Made by a program: the position numbers and the translations under genes
Part shown: one piece after another, positions 33,620 to 44,849 of the stretch
How positions within the stretch are numbered: position 1 is the stretch's first letter
Layout: each line of letters starts with the position of its first letter
Notes under the pieces: model-generated
Told to the model about the DNA's origin: nothing
Databases searched by the model: none
Seen by the model: only the letters and a program-made list of their open reading frames with translations
Assembly (NCBI RefSeq): GCF_004353505.1
Contig: NZ_SMNQ01000014.1
Location: 109,741 to 173,740, forward strand
Length of the DNA stretch: 64,000 nt
Direction: 5' to 3'
Source of the DNA: Streptomyces sp. WAC05374
GTDB lineage: Bacteria; Actinomycetota; Actinomycetes; Streptomycetales; Streptomycetaceae

Positions 33620-34392
33620 CACGTCTCCTCCTGCCCGCTCGCGCGGTCGAACTCGTCCGTCACCGCGACCTCCTCCGCGCCCGTCCACCTCACCACGAGC
33701 TCGCCCAGCGCCTCGTCCTGGTCCAGGGCGACGGCCTTCTCCCGGTACAGCTCCAGCAGCGCCAGGAACCGGGCGACCACGGTGAGGGTGTCCGGGGCGT
33801 CGTCGGCCAGCTCCCGGAAGCTCACCTCGCCGCGCTCCCGCAGCCGGGCGATCACCACCCCGGCCTGTTCGCGGACGCTGACCAGCGGGGCGTGGATGTG
33901 GTCGACGTACACCTGCGGCCTGGCCTTCGGCTGCATGGCCTTGACGGCCAGCTTGGCGAAGCCCTCCGCGCCGATGCTGATGACGACGTCCGGCAGCAGC
34001 TCGGCGTGGTGCGGCTCCAGTCCGACGGTACGGGGGTGGCGCCGCCCCTCGCTGTCCAGCCGCTCGCTGAAGATCTCGGCGACCCGCTTGTACGCGCGGT
34101 ACTGGAGCAGCCGCGCGAACAGCAGGTCACGGGCCTCCAGCAGCGCGAGGTCCGCCTCGTCCTCCACCTCGGCCGCGGGCAGCAGCCGGGCGGCCTTGAG
34201 GTCCAGCAGGGTCGCCGCGACGACCAGGAACTCGGTGGTCTGGTCGAGGTCCCAGTCCGGCCCCATGGCCCGGATGTGCGCCATGAACTCGTCGGTGACC
34301 TTGGACAGGGCGACCTCGGTGACGTCCAGCTTGTGCTTGGAGATCAACTGGAGCAGCAGGTCGAAGGGCCCCTCGAAGTTCGCCAGCCGCAC
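33619..34392 (-). CDS. scpA: Segregation and condensation protein A (start uncertain)
   Basis: A 257-residue kleisin from GTG 34392, starting VRLANFEGPFDLLLQLISKHKLDVTEVALSKV, the normal N-terminal kleisin region that binds the SMC head. The middle (TTEFLVVAATLLDLKAARLLP) and the C-terminal winged helix (LREFAD-type REL..DAPDTLTVVARFLALLEL) are intact. The frame is open for 80 more codons upstream as Pro/Ala-rich sequence; other streptomycete ScpA proteins carry such an extension, but no ATG or GTG is present there, and the DNA has abnormal G and C runs. So the true start may be hidden by a sequence error. The upstream gene stops at 34643. Confidence 0.9.
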   Translation of the reverse strand: MRLANFEGPFDLLLQLISKHKLDVTEVALSKVTDEFMAHIRAMGPDWDLDQTTEFLVVAATLLDLKAARLLPAAEVEDEADLALLEARDLLFARLLQYRAYKRVAEIFSERLDSEGRRHPRTVGLEPHHAELLPDVVISIGAEGFAKLAVKAMQPKARPQVYVDHIHAPLVSVREQAGVVIARLRERGEVSFRELADDAPDTLTVVARFLALLELYREKAVALDQDEALGELVVRWTGAEEVAVTDEFDRASGQEET

Positions 34393-34539
34393 GGTGAAAC
34401 GCCCGTCGGGGGCCTCCTGCGCCGGGGCGTCGGGGGCTTCGCGGGCGACCCGGGCGTCGGCGGGGGGCGGCGCGTCGACCGGGTCCGGCGTGGGCGCGGC
34501 CTCAGGGGCTTCCCGCGGGGGCTCGGGCGCCGGCGGGAG

Positions 34540-34626
34540 GGGCGGGGGGGGGGCCGGGGCCCGGGGGGGCCCCCCCCCCGGGGCCGCGGGCGCGGGGGGG
34601 GCCGGGGGGGGCGCGGGGGGCGGCGG
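34540..34626. other. Poly-G/poly-C stretch in the scpA 5' region
   Basis: Within 87 bases there is a run of ten G, a run of seven G followed by ten C, and two runs of eight G, with essentially no A or T. This departs sharply from codon-biased flanks. It might be natural low complexity encoding a Pro/Gly/Ala linker, or a low-quality consensus from a hard-to-read segment. Confidence 0.7.
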
Positions 34627-34642
34627 CCCGCGCAGGCTACCG

Positions 34643-35155
34643 TCAGCGCCCGCGCAGGCGCCGCACGAGGATGCTCGCGTCGCCGCGTGACTCCAGGTCC
34701 GCCAGCACCACGGCGACCGCCTCGCGGACGATGCGCCCGCGGTCGACGGCGAGGCCGTGCTCGCCGCGCAGGACCAGGCGGGCGTGCTCGAGGTCCATCA
34801 GCTCCTCGGCGGAGACGTACACGGTGATCTTCTCGTCGTGCCGTTCACGCCCGCTGGGCCGCCGGTTCGCCGCGCGTCCACGGCGGCGGGCCGGGGCCGC
34901 CTTGGCGGGCGGCGTGGCCGGCGCGGGTGCCGGCTCCTCCGCCGCCCGGCTGCGGGGCTCCGCCGCGTCGGCCTCGGCGGCCGCGTGCTCCTCGGGCGCC
35001 GCGGCGGGGGCCGCCGCCGCGGGGTCGCTCTCCCCCGCGGGCGCCGGCACCCGGGGTTCGCCGTTCTGCCTGCGCGGGGTGGACGACTGAAGCGCCATCC
35101 CGCCTGTCGTACGGAACAACTCGTCGGCACCGGGCAGACTCACTCGGCGTGACAC
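34643..35155 (-). CDS. Small protein between parA and scpA with RHH-like C-terminus
   Basis: A 170-residue protein. A conserved N-terminal tag (VSRRVSLPGADELFRTTGG) is followed by a disordered Ala/Pro/Glu linker of about 80 residues, then a compact C-terminal domain (DEKITVYVSAEELMDLEHARLVLRGEHGLAVDRGRIVREAVAVVLADLE) that looks like a ribbon-helix-helix or antitoxin-type dimer. GTG 35155 overlaps the end of parA by 16 bases. Such a gene lies between parA-like and scpA in streptomycetes, so it probably partners the ParA-like ATPase, taking the place of ParB, though it is not a ParB homologue. Confidence 0.7.
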   Translation of the reverse strand: MSRRVSLPGADELFRTTGGMALQSSTPRRQNGEPRVPAPAGESDPAAAAPAAAPEEHAAAEADAAEPRSRAAEEPAPAPATPPAKAAPARRRGRAANRRPSGRERHDEKITVYVSAEELMDLEHARLVLRGEHGLAVDRGRIVREAVAVVLADLESRGDASILVRRLRGR

Positions 35156-36282
35156 CGGGCGAGCACCTCCCTGGCGAGCTGGCGGTAGGCGGCGGCACCG
35201 ACCGAGTTCGAGGCGTACGTGGTGATCGGCTCGCCCGCGACCGTGGTCTCCGGGAAGCGCACGGTCCGGCCGATCACCGTGTGGTACACGTGGTCGTCGA
35301 AGGCCTCGACGACACGGGCGAGCACCTCGCGGCTGTGCACCGTGCGGGAGTCGTACATCGTGGCGAGGATGCCGTCGAGCTCCAGCTCGGGGTTGAGCCG
35401 CTCCTGGACCTTCTCGATGGTCTCGGTGAGCAGCGCGACGCCACGCAGCGCGAAGAACTCGCACTCCAGCGGCACTATCACCTTGTGAGCGGCCGTCAGC
35501 GCGTTGACGGTCAGCAGACCGAGCGAGGGCTGGCAGTCGATCACGATGTAGTCGTAGTCGTTCAGCAGCGGCTTGAGCGCCCGCTGGAGCGTGGACTCGC
35601 GTGCGACCTCGCTGACCAACTGCACTTCAGCGGCTGACAAATCGATATTGCTGGGCAGCAGGTCCATGTTGGGGACCGCGGTCTTCAGCAGGACCTCGTC
35701 GGCCGACATGCCCCGCTCCATGAGCAGGTTGTAGACGGTGAGGTCGAGCTCCATCGGGTTCACGCCGAGGCCGACCGACAGGGCTCCCTGTGGGTCGAAG
35801 TCGACGAGCAGGACACGCCGTCCGTACTCCGCGAGCGCGGCGCCCAGGTTGATGGTCGACGTCGTCTTGCCGACGCCGCCCTTCTGGTTGCACATCGCGA
35901 TGATCTTCGCGGGACCGTGATCGGTCAGCGGTCCGGGGATCGGGAAGTACGGCAGGGGCCGTCCGGTGGGGCCGATCCGCTCGCGGCGCTGGCGTGCAGC
36001 GTCCGGGGCGAGGGTGGCCGCGTACTCCGGGTCGGGCTCGTACTCGGCGTCAGGGTCGTAGAAGTGCCCCTCGGGGACTTCGTCGTAGGCGGCGAAGTGG
36101 GTGGACTCTCGGCCACTCTCGTTGCCGGCCATGGCGTTCACGTGTTGGCCGTCCATCATCTTCATCGTGTGGGCTGTCGTCATGTGCTGCTGGCCGGCCG
36201 CGAAGGTGCGGACAGCGACCGAGCCGGCATCGCCGACCGTTCCTGGCTGACCACCCCCGGGAGTAAATGTCGACTCATTCAC
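35140..36282 (-). CDS. ParA-family ATPase (orphan, scp-linked)
   Basis: A 380-residue Walker-type ATPase. The first 125 residues are hydrophilic and unstructured; the ATPase begins AKIIAMCNQKGGVGKTTSTINLG with the deviant Walker A KGGVGKTT, then LLVDFDPQGALSVGLG and YIVIDCQPSLGLLTVNAL. It belongs to the second ParA seen in actinobacteria beside scpAB, not the one beside parB and oriC. Perhaps positions condensin or another cargo. ATG 36282 follows a GGAGG at about 36293. The upstream intergenic palindrome at 36465 may be an operator. Confidence 0.9.
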   Translation of the reverse strand: MNESTFTPGGGQPGTVGDAGSVAVRTFAAGQQHMTTAHTMKMMDGQHVNAMAGNESGRESTHFAAYDEVPEGHFYDPDAEYEPDPEYAATLAPDAARQRRERIGPTGRPLPYFPIPGPLTDHGPAKIIAMCNQKGGVGKTTSTINLGAALAEYGRRVLLVDFDPQGALSVGLGVNPMELDLTVYNLLMERGMSADEVLLKTAVPNMDLLPSNIDLSAAEVQLVSEVARESTLQRALKPLLNDYDYIVIDCQPSLGLLTVNALTAAHKVIVPLECEFFALRGVALLTETIEKVQERLNPELELDGILATMYDSRTVHSREVLARVVEAFDDHVYHTVIGRTVRFPETTVAGEPITTYASNSVGAAAYRQLAREVLARCHAE

Positions 36283-36464
36283 AAGTCGTCTTACCTCCTT
36301 GGAAGTGGCCGGGAAACTTATCGATAGGTCAGCGTGGCACCATGCCGACGGTTGGCGACTCTATGGCGTGTCACCGCTCCGCAGCAACACAATCGCCCGG
36401 ACGCGGGCCGATGTGTCGGCAAAGAAACACTCCTCTGTCAAGGGTGCACGGCCATCCATCGACA

Positions 36465-36486
36465 CGTTTCGCGGGTGTGCGAAACG
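36465..36486. promoter_or_regulatory. Perfect inverted repeat CGTTTCGC-N6-GCGAAACG
   Basis: Eight-base arms (36465-36472 and 36479-36486) are exact complements, 183 bases upstream of the parA-like start. The half-site GTTTCgC resembles one half of parS (GTTTCACGTGAAAC), but the 6-base spacer rules out a normal parS. Possible operator for an unlinked regulator or for the ParA/RHH pair. Confidence 0.45.
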
Positions 36487-36537
36487 GTTAAAGGGTTACG
36501 TTCGAGACGACTTGATCGACGGTCAGGGGCCGCCGGA

Positions 36538-36584
36538 CACACGTCCGGCCGGACCTCGTCGAGCAAGGTCCGGCCGGATGTGTG
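36538..36584. terminator. Terminator after alanine dehydrogenase
   Basis: Arms of 19 bases (36538-36556 and 36566-36584), 18 paired, 27 bases beyond the ald stop. T-rich sequence follows on the plus strand only, so efficiency on the minus strand depends on the stem. Confidence 0.8.
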
Positions 36585-36610
36585 AGGTTGACTTTTCCCG
36601 TTGACGGGTG

Positions 36611-37735
<1,125 letters not shown>

Positions 37736-37868
37736 GGTCCTTGGCTCTGGGGGTAAGGGGGCAATGCAATACATACCCGGATGCACAGGACGCACCGGGA
37801 TACACCGCGGTCAATCGCGGCTCACCCAGTCTATTGAAGGGTCTGTCGTTGTCTAGCCTTGCAAAGCA

Positions 37869-39914
37869 CTAATCTTTGGCTGAAGCACTGCGGATTTCGT
37901 AGGCGGGTGCGCCGCTTCCCAGCAGCCGATCAGCCGCAGCGCGGTGCAGCCGGGCCGCCGCCGGATCGCCGAGCCGGTCCAGCGTGTCCGCGAGCCGGAG
38001 CTGGAGCGCCGCGAGAAGGCGCACGTCCTTGGCCCTGCGCGCCCACTCGACGGCCTCCTCGCAGGTGCGCAGGCACTCCTGTGGCCGCCCGGCGTACTCC
38101 TGCACCCGCGCCGCCTCGCTCAACGCCCGCGCGTGGCCCGCGAGATCACCGAGGCGGCGATATCCGGCCGCGGCCGCCCGCCAGTTCCGCAGGGCCTCGC
38201 CGTACCGGCCCTCGTAGGTGTGGACGGCACCGAGCCGCCCGTACAGCCGGGCCTGGTCGGCGCGCTCGTCCCGGGCGAGGCGCTGGGACAGGGCGCGCCC
38301 GTACCAGTCGGCGGCCCGCTGCCAGTCCCCCAGCTCCTGGTACGCGCCGCCTACGGATTCCATCGCGCGGCTGATCGCGTACGGGTCGTTCGCGAGCCGT
38401 CCGGCGTCCAGGGCGGCCCGGTAGCGGGCCAGCGCGTCGGTGGTGCGCCCGGTGCGGGCGTCCAGGTCGGCGAGGTTCAGCAGGGCGGCGGCCCGCTCGC
38501 GGTGCAGGCCGCGCCGCTCGGCGACGTCCAGGACGAGCTGGTGCAGCCCGTACAGCTCGGGCGCGGCCTCCTCGGTGCCCCGGTGCGCGGCGAGGGCCCG
38601 CACGAGGGCGGCGACCAGGCGGCGGGCCAGGGTGTCGAGGTCCCCGTCGGCGACGGCGACCCGGGCGGCGGCCAGGAGGGCGGGCTGCCGGGTGCGCAGC
38701 CACGCGTCGGCCGCCTCCCGGGTCGGGAAGCGCAGCGCCCTCGGCAGCCCGGCGAGCTTGCGCCGCGCGGGCGAGCCCTCCGGCTCGGTGACCGCCCGGC
38801 AGGACTGGAGCAGCCGTACCGTCCGCTCCAGCATCCGGGCGCGGGCGAGCTGGATCTCGGCGGGCCGGTCCTCGGCGGTGAGCCGCTCCCGCAGCAGCGG
38901 CAGGAGGCAGCCGGGCACCTCGTACTGTTCGGCGTCCGCCTCGTGGACGAGCCCGAAGGCGGCGAAGCCCTCCAGCGTGGACCGGGCGGCCGACACCGAG
39001 CAGCCGGCCAGCGCGGAGGCGGTGTGGGCGTCGGCGAGCCCGATGGGGGCGAGGGAGAGCAGGCGCAGCAGCCGGGCGGCGGACGCCGGCAGCGCCTCGT
39101 ACGCCAGGCGGAAGGCGCGGGCCAGCGGGCGGGAGGCGACGGGCCGCTCGGGCTCGTCGGACAGGGCGCGCAGCCGCTTGGTGAGGTCGGCGACGGAGGA
39201 CATGGGGCGGGCGGCGAGCCAGCCGCCGGCCAGCACGAGGGCGGCGGGCTGGCCCCCGCACAGCTCGGTGAGCGTCTCGGCGGCCTGCGGGTCGACGGTG
39301 ATGCGCACGGAGCCGGTGAAGGCGTCGAGCAGTTCGATGGCGGACTTGGCGTCCAGCCCCCCGACCGTGCAGGGCCTGACGTCGGGGATGCCGGTCAGCG
39401 GCCCCTGGGCGACCGCGACGACCAGGCAGTCGGGGTTGTCGGGCAGCAGCGCGTCGACCTGCTCGGCGCCGGCGGCGTCGTCCAGCAGGAGCAGGGCGCG
39501 GCGCTCGGCGAAGGTGTCCCGCAGGAGCTGGGTCAGCTCGTCCTCGCCCGCCCCGGCGGGGGCGGGGATACCCAGCTTGTCCAGCAGCCCGCGGGCGATC
39601 CGCTCGGTGGGAACCGGCGCGCCGCCGGGCTCGGTGAGCCGGGCGCGCAGGACGCCGTCGCGGTAGCCCCGGGCGAGGTCGCCGACCAGTTCCTCGGCGA
39701 GCGCGGTGCGCCCGCTGCCGGGCCGGCCGGCGATCAGCAGGACCCGGGCGCGCGGGGAGGGCCGCCCGGCGAGGGTGTCGAGCCCGGCGCGGGCGATGTC
39801 GGCCCGCAGCTCCTTGAGCTCGCGCGCCCGCCCGTAGAACCGACGGCGCCCGGGCCGCGCACCGGACCGGTCCGCACCGCCCGAGCCGCCGAAGTCCACC
39901 GCCTGATCCGTCAC
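37869..39914 (-). CDS. NB-ARC/STAND-type ATPase with TPR repeats
   Basis: A 681-residue regulatory-type ATPase. After a basic N-terminus, the NACHT/NB-ARC core (about 55-420) shows GRPGSGRTALAEEL in the Walker A place, ALLLLDDAAGAEQV as Walker B, and winged-helix-like LRLLSLAPIGLADAHTASALA. TPR repeats fill about 470-670 (NLADLDARTGRTTDALARYRAALDAG, GGAYQELGDWQRAADWYGRALSQ, GRLGAVHTYEGRYGEALRNW). The Walker A lysine is Arg69. STAND proteins act as switches in signalling or defence. It has no DNA-binding or effector domain visible at the N-terminus. Divergent from, and 130 bases from, ald... its stop at 37869 lies upstream of the ald promoter on the same strand. Confidence 0.83.
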   Translation of the reverse strand: MTDQAVDFGGSGGADRSGARPGRRRFYGRARELKELRADIARAGLDTLAGRPSPRARVLLIAGRPGSGRTALAEELVGDLARGYRDGVLRARLTEPGGAPVPTERIARGLLDKLGIPAPAGAGEDELTQLLRDTFAERRALLLLDDAAGAEQVDALLPDNPDCLVVAVAQGPLTGIPDVRPCTVGGLDAKSAIELLDAFTGSVRITVDPQAAETLTELCGGQPAALVLAGGWLAARPMSSVADLTKRLRALSDEPERPVASRPLARAFRLAYEALPASAARLLRLLSLAPIGLADAHTASALAGCSVSAARSTLEGFAAFGLVHEADAEQYEVPGCLLPLLRERLTAEDRPAEIQLARARMLERTVRLLQSCRAVTEPEGSPARRKLAGLPRALRFPTREAADAWLRTRQPALLAAARVAVADGDLDTLARRLVAALVRALAAHRGTEEAAPELYGLHQLVLDVAERRGLHRERAAALLNLADLDARTGRTTDALARYRAALDAGRLANDPYAISRAMESVGGAYQELGDWQRAADWYGRALSQRLARDERADQARLYGRLGAVHTYEGRYGEALRNWRAAAAGYRRLGDLAGHARALSEAARVQEYAGRPQECLRTCEEAVEWARRAKDVRLLAALQLRLADTLDRLGDPAAARLHRAAADRLLGSGAPAYEIRSASAKD

Positions 39915-40076
39915 GGGCCACGCTCCCGTCCGCCTGCACCTGTGCTGATCCCGCCGGATCCCCGGACGGGCGATCCGAGCGTAGTTCAGCCGCCGTGCCC
40001 CGCCCGGCGGAGCACGGCGGACGGGTCCCTCAATCGGATCAGCCGATCGTCACACCAGAGGCCCGCACCCGTTGGC

Positions 40077-40703
40077 CTACGCCTCGAACGGGCGGGCCGG
40101 CCAGGGCGCTTCGGCGGGACGGAGGGCGTCCAGGCCCTCGCCCGCGCGGGCGGCCAGCACCGACAGGACGCCCACGACCAGGCAGTTGTTGTGCAGCTCG
40201 CCTGCCAGGACGCCCCGCGCCAGCTCCGCCAGCGGCACCCGGGCGATCTCCATGTCGGCCTCCTCCTCGGCGACCTCGAACCGCGCGCCCTCCGCCGCCG
40301 ACAGGCCACGCGCCAGGAAGATCCGCACGGCTTCGTCACAGCCACCGGGCGTGGTGTACACGTCGGTGAGGACGTGCCACTTCTCGGCCTTGACGTGCGC
40401 CTCCTCGTACAGCTCGCGCACCGCCGCGCTCAGCGGGTTCTCGCCGGGCACGTCGAGCAGGCCGGCCGGGATCTCCCAGAGCTTGTGCCGCACCGGGTGC
40501 CGGTACTGGCGCAGCACCAGGACCTGGTCCTCGTCGTCGAGGGCCAGGACCGCGACCGAGCCGGGGTGGACCTGGTAGTCCCGGCGTACGACGGTCCCGT
40601 CCGGCATGACCACGTCGTCGGTGCGGACACTCGTCTTGTTGCCCTTGAACGGCTCGGCGGTCGCGGTGACCCGCCACTCCTCGGGCGTGTCCTTGATGGT
40701 CAT
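40077..40703 (-). CDS. Nudix hydrolase, ADP-ribose pyrophosphatase-like
   Basis: A 208-residue Nudix enzyme. The N-terminal strand region (VVRRDYQVHPGSVAVLALDDEDQVLVLRQYR) and the box PAGLLDVPGENPLSAAVRELYEEAHV fit the ADP-ribose pyrophosphatase group; the box has one extra residue before the first Glu and His where the second Gly usually is, both frequent in actinobacteria. Catalytic REL-EE is intact. Probably hydrolyses ADP-ribose to AMP and ribose-5-phosphate. 96 bases downstream of pyrG, with a terminator between, so an independent unit. Confidence 0.85.
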   Translation of the reverse strand: MTIKDTPEEWRVTATAEPFKGNKTSVRTDDVVMPDGTVVRRDYQVHPGSVAVLALDDEDQVLVLRQYRHPVRHKLWEIPAGLLDVPGENPLSAAVRELYEEAHVKAEKWHVLTDVYTTPGGCDEAVRIFLARGLSAAEGARFEVAEEEADMEIARVPLAELARGVLAGELHNNCLVVGVLSVLAARAGEGLDALRPAEAPWPARPFEA

Positions 40704-40745
40704 GTGGAGACCGTCCTCCCTCGTACACGTGCGTACACAGAAAAC

Positions 40746-40761
40746 CGGGGCACGTGCCCCG
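40746..40761. terminator. Terminator after pyrG
   Basis: Palindrome CGGGGCACGTGCCCCG followed on the minus strand by GTTTTC, 38 bases past the pyrG stop: a 6-base stem with ACGT loop and a short T-run. Confidence 0.65.
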
Positions 40762-40799
40762 ATCAGGCCCGTACCCCGGTCAACCGTATCGCTAGCGCG

Positions 40800-42470
<1,671 letters not shown>

Positions 42471-43027
42471 GAGGGGGCTCCCGTGGTCGCGGTCTGGATG
42501 TGCGTACCGGCGTCCGGAGTTCCGGTGGTGCCGTCGCTGCGGTTCGGGGGCCGCCGATTTCTAGGTGCGGCGCCCACCGGTCCACGGGCTACCAGGGTAT
42601 CAGCGACGCAGGCCCCCCGCTCCCGCCCGCACCCGCCACGCCGACGCCCCGCACGTGGCCCGGGCGCCCGCACGGCGCCCGCCGAGGCCGCCGGGGACCG
42701 GGCCGGGCGGGCCGGCGGCGCGAGGGTCCGGCGCGGCCGGGACACGCTGCGCACGCGACCGGACACGGGCGGCACATGACCCCTGGAGGGGTTTCGCGGG
42801 GCGAGACGAGGGTCACTCGTTCTGCTCAACAGCTCTACCTGAACGATCACACAGAGGGCCGGGGCGCGTCGTATCCTGCTCGGACATCCGCTGCCGAGCC
42901 AGGCCCTCATAACGGCACCACCCCCGCCCGTCACCGGGAACATCGTGCTCGTCGGCGATCCTTGACCTTGACCCCATCCGAAAGCGCCCCACGGGGGCGA
43001 ACGTTGCCGTTCGACTGGAGATTGCAC
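42471..43027. other. Intergenic region with two overlapping hairpins before the GH15 gene
   Basis: 557 bases between divergent genes. Most of 42600-42800 is GC-rich with no gene. At 42985-42999 CGCCCC-ACG-GGGGCG forms one hairpin, and at 42998-43013 CGAACG-TTGC-CGTTCG forms another; they share two bases and cannot form together. They lie just before the GGAG ribosome site and GTG start of the GH15 gene. Confidence 0.5.
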
Positions 43028-44833
43028 GTGGCCGGGCGCATCGAGGACTACGCACTCATCGGAGACATGCAGACCGCCGCCCTGGTCTGCAGGGACGGCA
43101 CGGCCGACTGGCTGTGCCTGCCCCGCTTCGATTCGCATGCCGTCTTCGCAGGACTTCTCGGTACCGAGGAGCACGGTTTCTGGCGGATCGGGCCGGCGCA
43201 CGCCGATGACGCCGAGCCGCCCGTGGCCGAGCGGCGCCGGTACGTCGGTGACTCGCTGATCCTGGAGTCCGAGTGGGACACGCCGGGCCGGGGCACGGTG
43301 CGGGTGACCGATTTCATGCCGCCGCGTGACGGCGCCCCGCAGCTCGTGCGGATCGTGGAGGGCGTCAGCGGCCGGGTGCGGATGCGGTCCGCCCTGCGGA
43401 TGCGGTTCTCCTACGGGCGTGTGGTGCCGTGGGTCCACCAGGTCGACGGGCGCACGGTGGCCGTCGCCGGTCCGGACTCCATCTGGCTGGACACCGACGT
43501 GGAGACGCACGGCGAGGACCTCACCACGTACTCGGACTTCACCGTCAAGGAGGGCGACCGGGTCGCCTTCACCATTAGCTGGCAGCCCTCGCACCACGCG
43601 CCGCCGCCGCTGGCGGACCCGCTGGGCGCGCTGGAGGCCACGTCCGAGTTCTGGCGCGAGTGGGTCGAGCACTGCACCTACCGCGGGCCCTACCGCGAGG
43701 CGGTGATCCGCTCGCTGATCACGCTGAAGGCGCTCACGTACGCCCCGACGGGCGGCATCGTCGCGGCGCCCACCACCTCCCTGCCGGAGGACATCGGCGG
43801 CGTCCGCAACTGGGACTACCGCTACACCTGGCTGCGGGACGCGGCGATCACCCTGTCCTCGCTGCTGCGCACCGGCTACCGCGAGGAGGCCCGTGCCTGG
43901 CGCGAGTGGCTGCTGCGGGCGGTCGCCGGCGACCCCGAGAACCTCCAGATCATGTACGGCATCGCCGGCGAGCGGGAGCTCGGCGAGGCGGAGCTGGACT
44001 GGCTGCCGGGGTACGAGGACTCCGCCCCGGTCCGGGTCGGCAACGGCGCGGCCAACCAGCTCCAGCTCGATGTGTACGGCGAGGTCACCGAGGCCCTGCA
44101 CCTGGCGCACATGACCGGCCTGGCGCGCAACGACTACGCCTCGCTCCTCCAGCTCAAGCTGATCCGGTACCTCGAGGACCACTGGGACCAGCCCGACGAG
44201 GGCATCTGGGAGGTGCGCGGGCCGCGCCGCCACTTCACGCACTCCAAGGTCATGGCGTGGGTCGCCGTCGACCGGACGATCAAGCTGATCGAGTCGGGCG
44301 ACGCGGACGGCCCGCTGGACAAGTGGCGCGAGCTGCGCGACACGATCCACCGGGACGTGTGCGAGAAGGGCTACGACCCGGAGCGCAACACCTTCACGCA
44401 GTCGTACGGCTCCAAGGAACTGGACGCCTCGCTGCTGCTGATCCCGCAGGTGGGCTTCCTGCCGCCGGACGACAAGCGCGTCATCGGCACGATCGAGGCC
44501 ATCCAGCGGGAGCTGTCCACGGAGGACGGCTTCATCCTCCGCTACCCGACCGAGGGCGCCGACGAGGGTGTGGACGGTCTGCCGGGCGACGAGGGCGCGT
44601 TCCTGGCCTGCTCGTTCTGGATGGCGGACGACCTGGCGATGATCGGCCGGGTCGACGAGGCGCGCAGGCTGTTCGAGAAGCTGCTGGGACTGCGCAACGA
44701 CCTGGGCCTGCTGGCGGAGGAGTGGGACCCGCGCCTCCAGCGCCAGGTCGGCAACTTCCCGCAGGCGTTCAGCCACGTGCCGCTGATCGACACGGCACTG
44801 CGGCTGACCGCCTCGGGCGCGTACGGCGCCTGA
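43028..44833 (+). CDS. GH15 glucoamylase/trehalase-family enzyme
   Basis: A 601-residue cytosolic alpha-glycosidase of the GH15 family. The N-terminal beta domain (IEDYALIGDMQTAALVCRDGTADWLCLPRFDS) leads into an (alpha/alpha)6 barrel with VRNWDYRYTWLRDAAI, WLPGYEDSAPVRVGNGAANQLQLDVYGEV, and EWDPRLQRQVGNFPQAFSHVPLID; the catalytic acid/base glutamates are in the YGEVTEA and VGNFPQAFSH-preceding EEWDP regions. Actinobacterial members include cytosolic trehalases; the true substrate (trehalose, maltose or glucan ends) is not determinable here. GTG 43028 has GGAG 9 bases upstream. Confidence 0.88.
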   Translation: MAGRIEDYALIGDMQTAALVCRDGTADWLCLPRFDSHAVFAGLLGTEEHGFWRIGPAHADDAEPPVAERRRYVGDSLILESEWDTPGRGTVRVTDFMPPRDGAPQLVRIVEGVSGRVRMRSALRMRFSYGRVVPWVHQVDGRTVAVAGPDSIWLDTDVETHGEDLTTYSDFTVKEGDRVAFTISWQPSHHAPPPLADPLGALEATSEFWREWVEHCTYRGPYREAVIRSLITLKALTYAPTGGIVAAPTTSLPEDIGGVRNWDYRYTWLRDAAITLSSLLRTGYREEARAWREWLLRAVAGDPENLQIMYGIAGERELGEAELDWLPGYEDSAPVRVGNGAANQLQLDVYGEVTEALHLAHMTGLARNDYASLLQLKLIRYLEDHWDQPDEGIWEVRGPRRHFTHSKVMAWVAVDRTIKLIESGDADGPLDKWRELRDTIHRDVCEKGYDPERNTFTQSYGSKELDASLLLIPQVGFLPPDDKRVIGTIEAIQRELSTEDGFILRYPTEGADEGVDGLPGDEGAFLACSFWMADDLAMIGRVDEARRLFEKLLGLRNDLGLLAEEWDPRLQRQVGNFPQAFSHVPLIDTALRLTASGAYGA

Positions 44834-44849
44834 TACGCCGCGTCCGTCG

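Noticed and set aside
36465..36486. parS site
   Set aside because: Half-sites are separated by six bases; parS (GTTTCACGTGAAAC) has no such spacer. Kept only as a palindrome.
37862..37878. CAAAG-N7-CTTTG inverted repeat upstream of ald
   Set aside because: Short arms, and it overlaps the stop codon of the NB-ARC gene; too weak to call an AldR/Lrp site.
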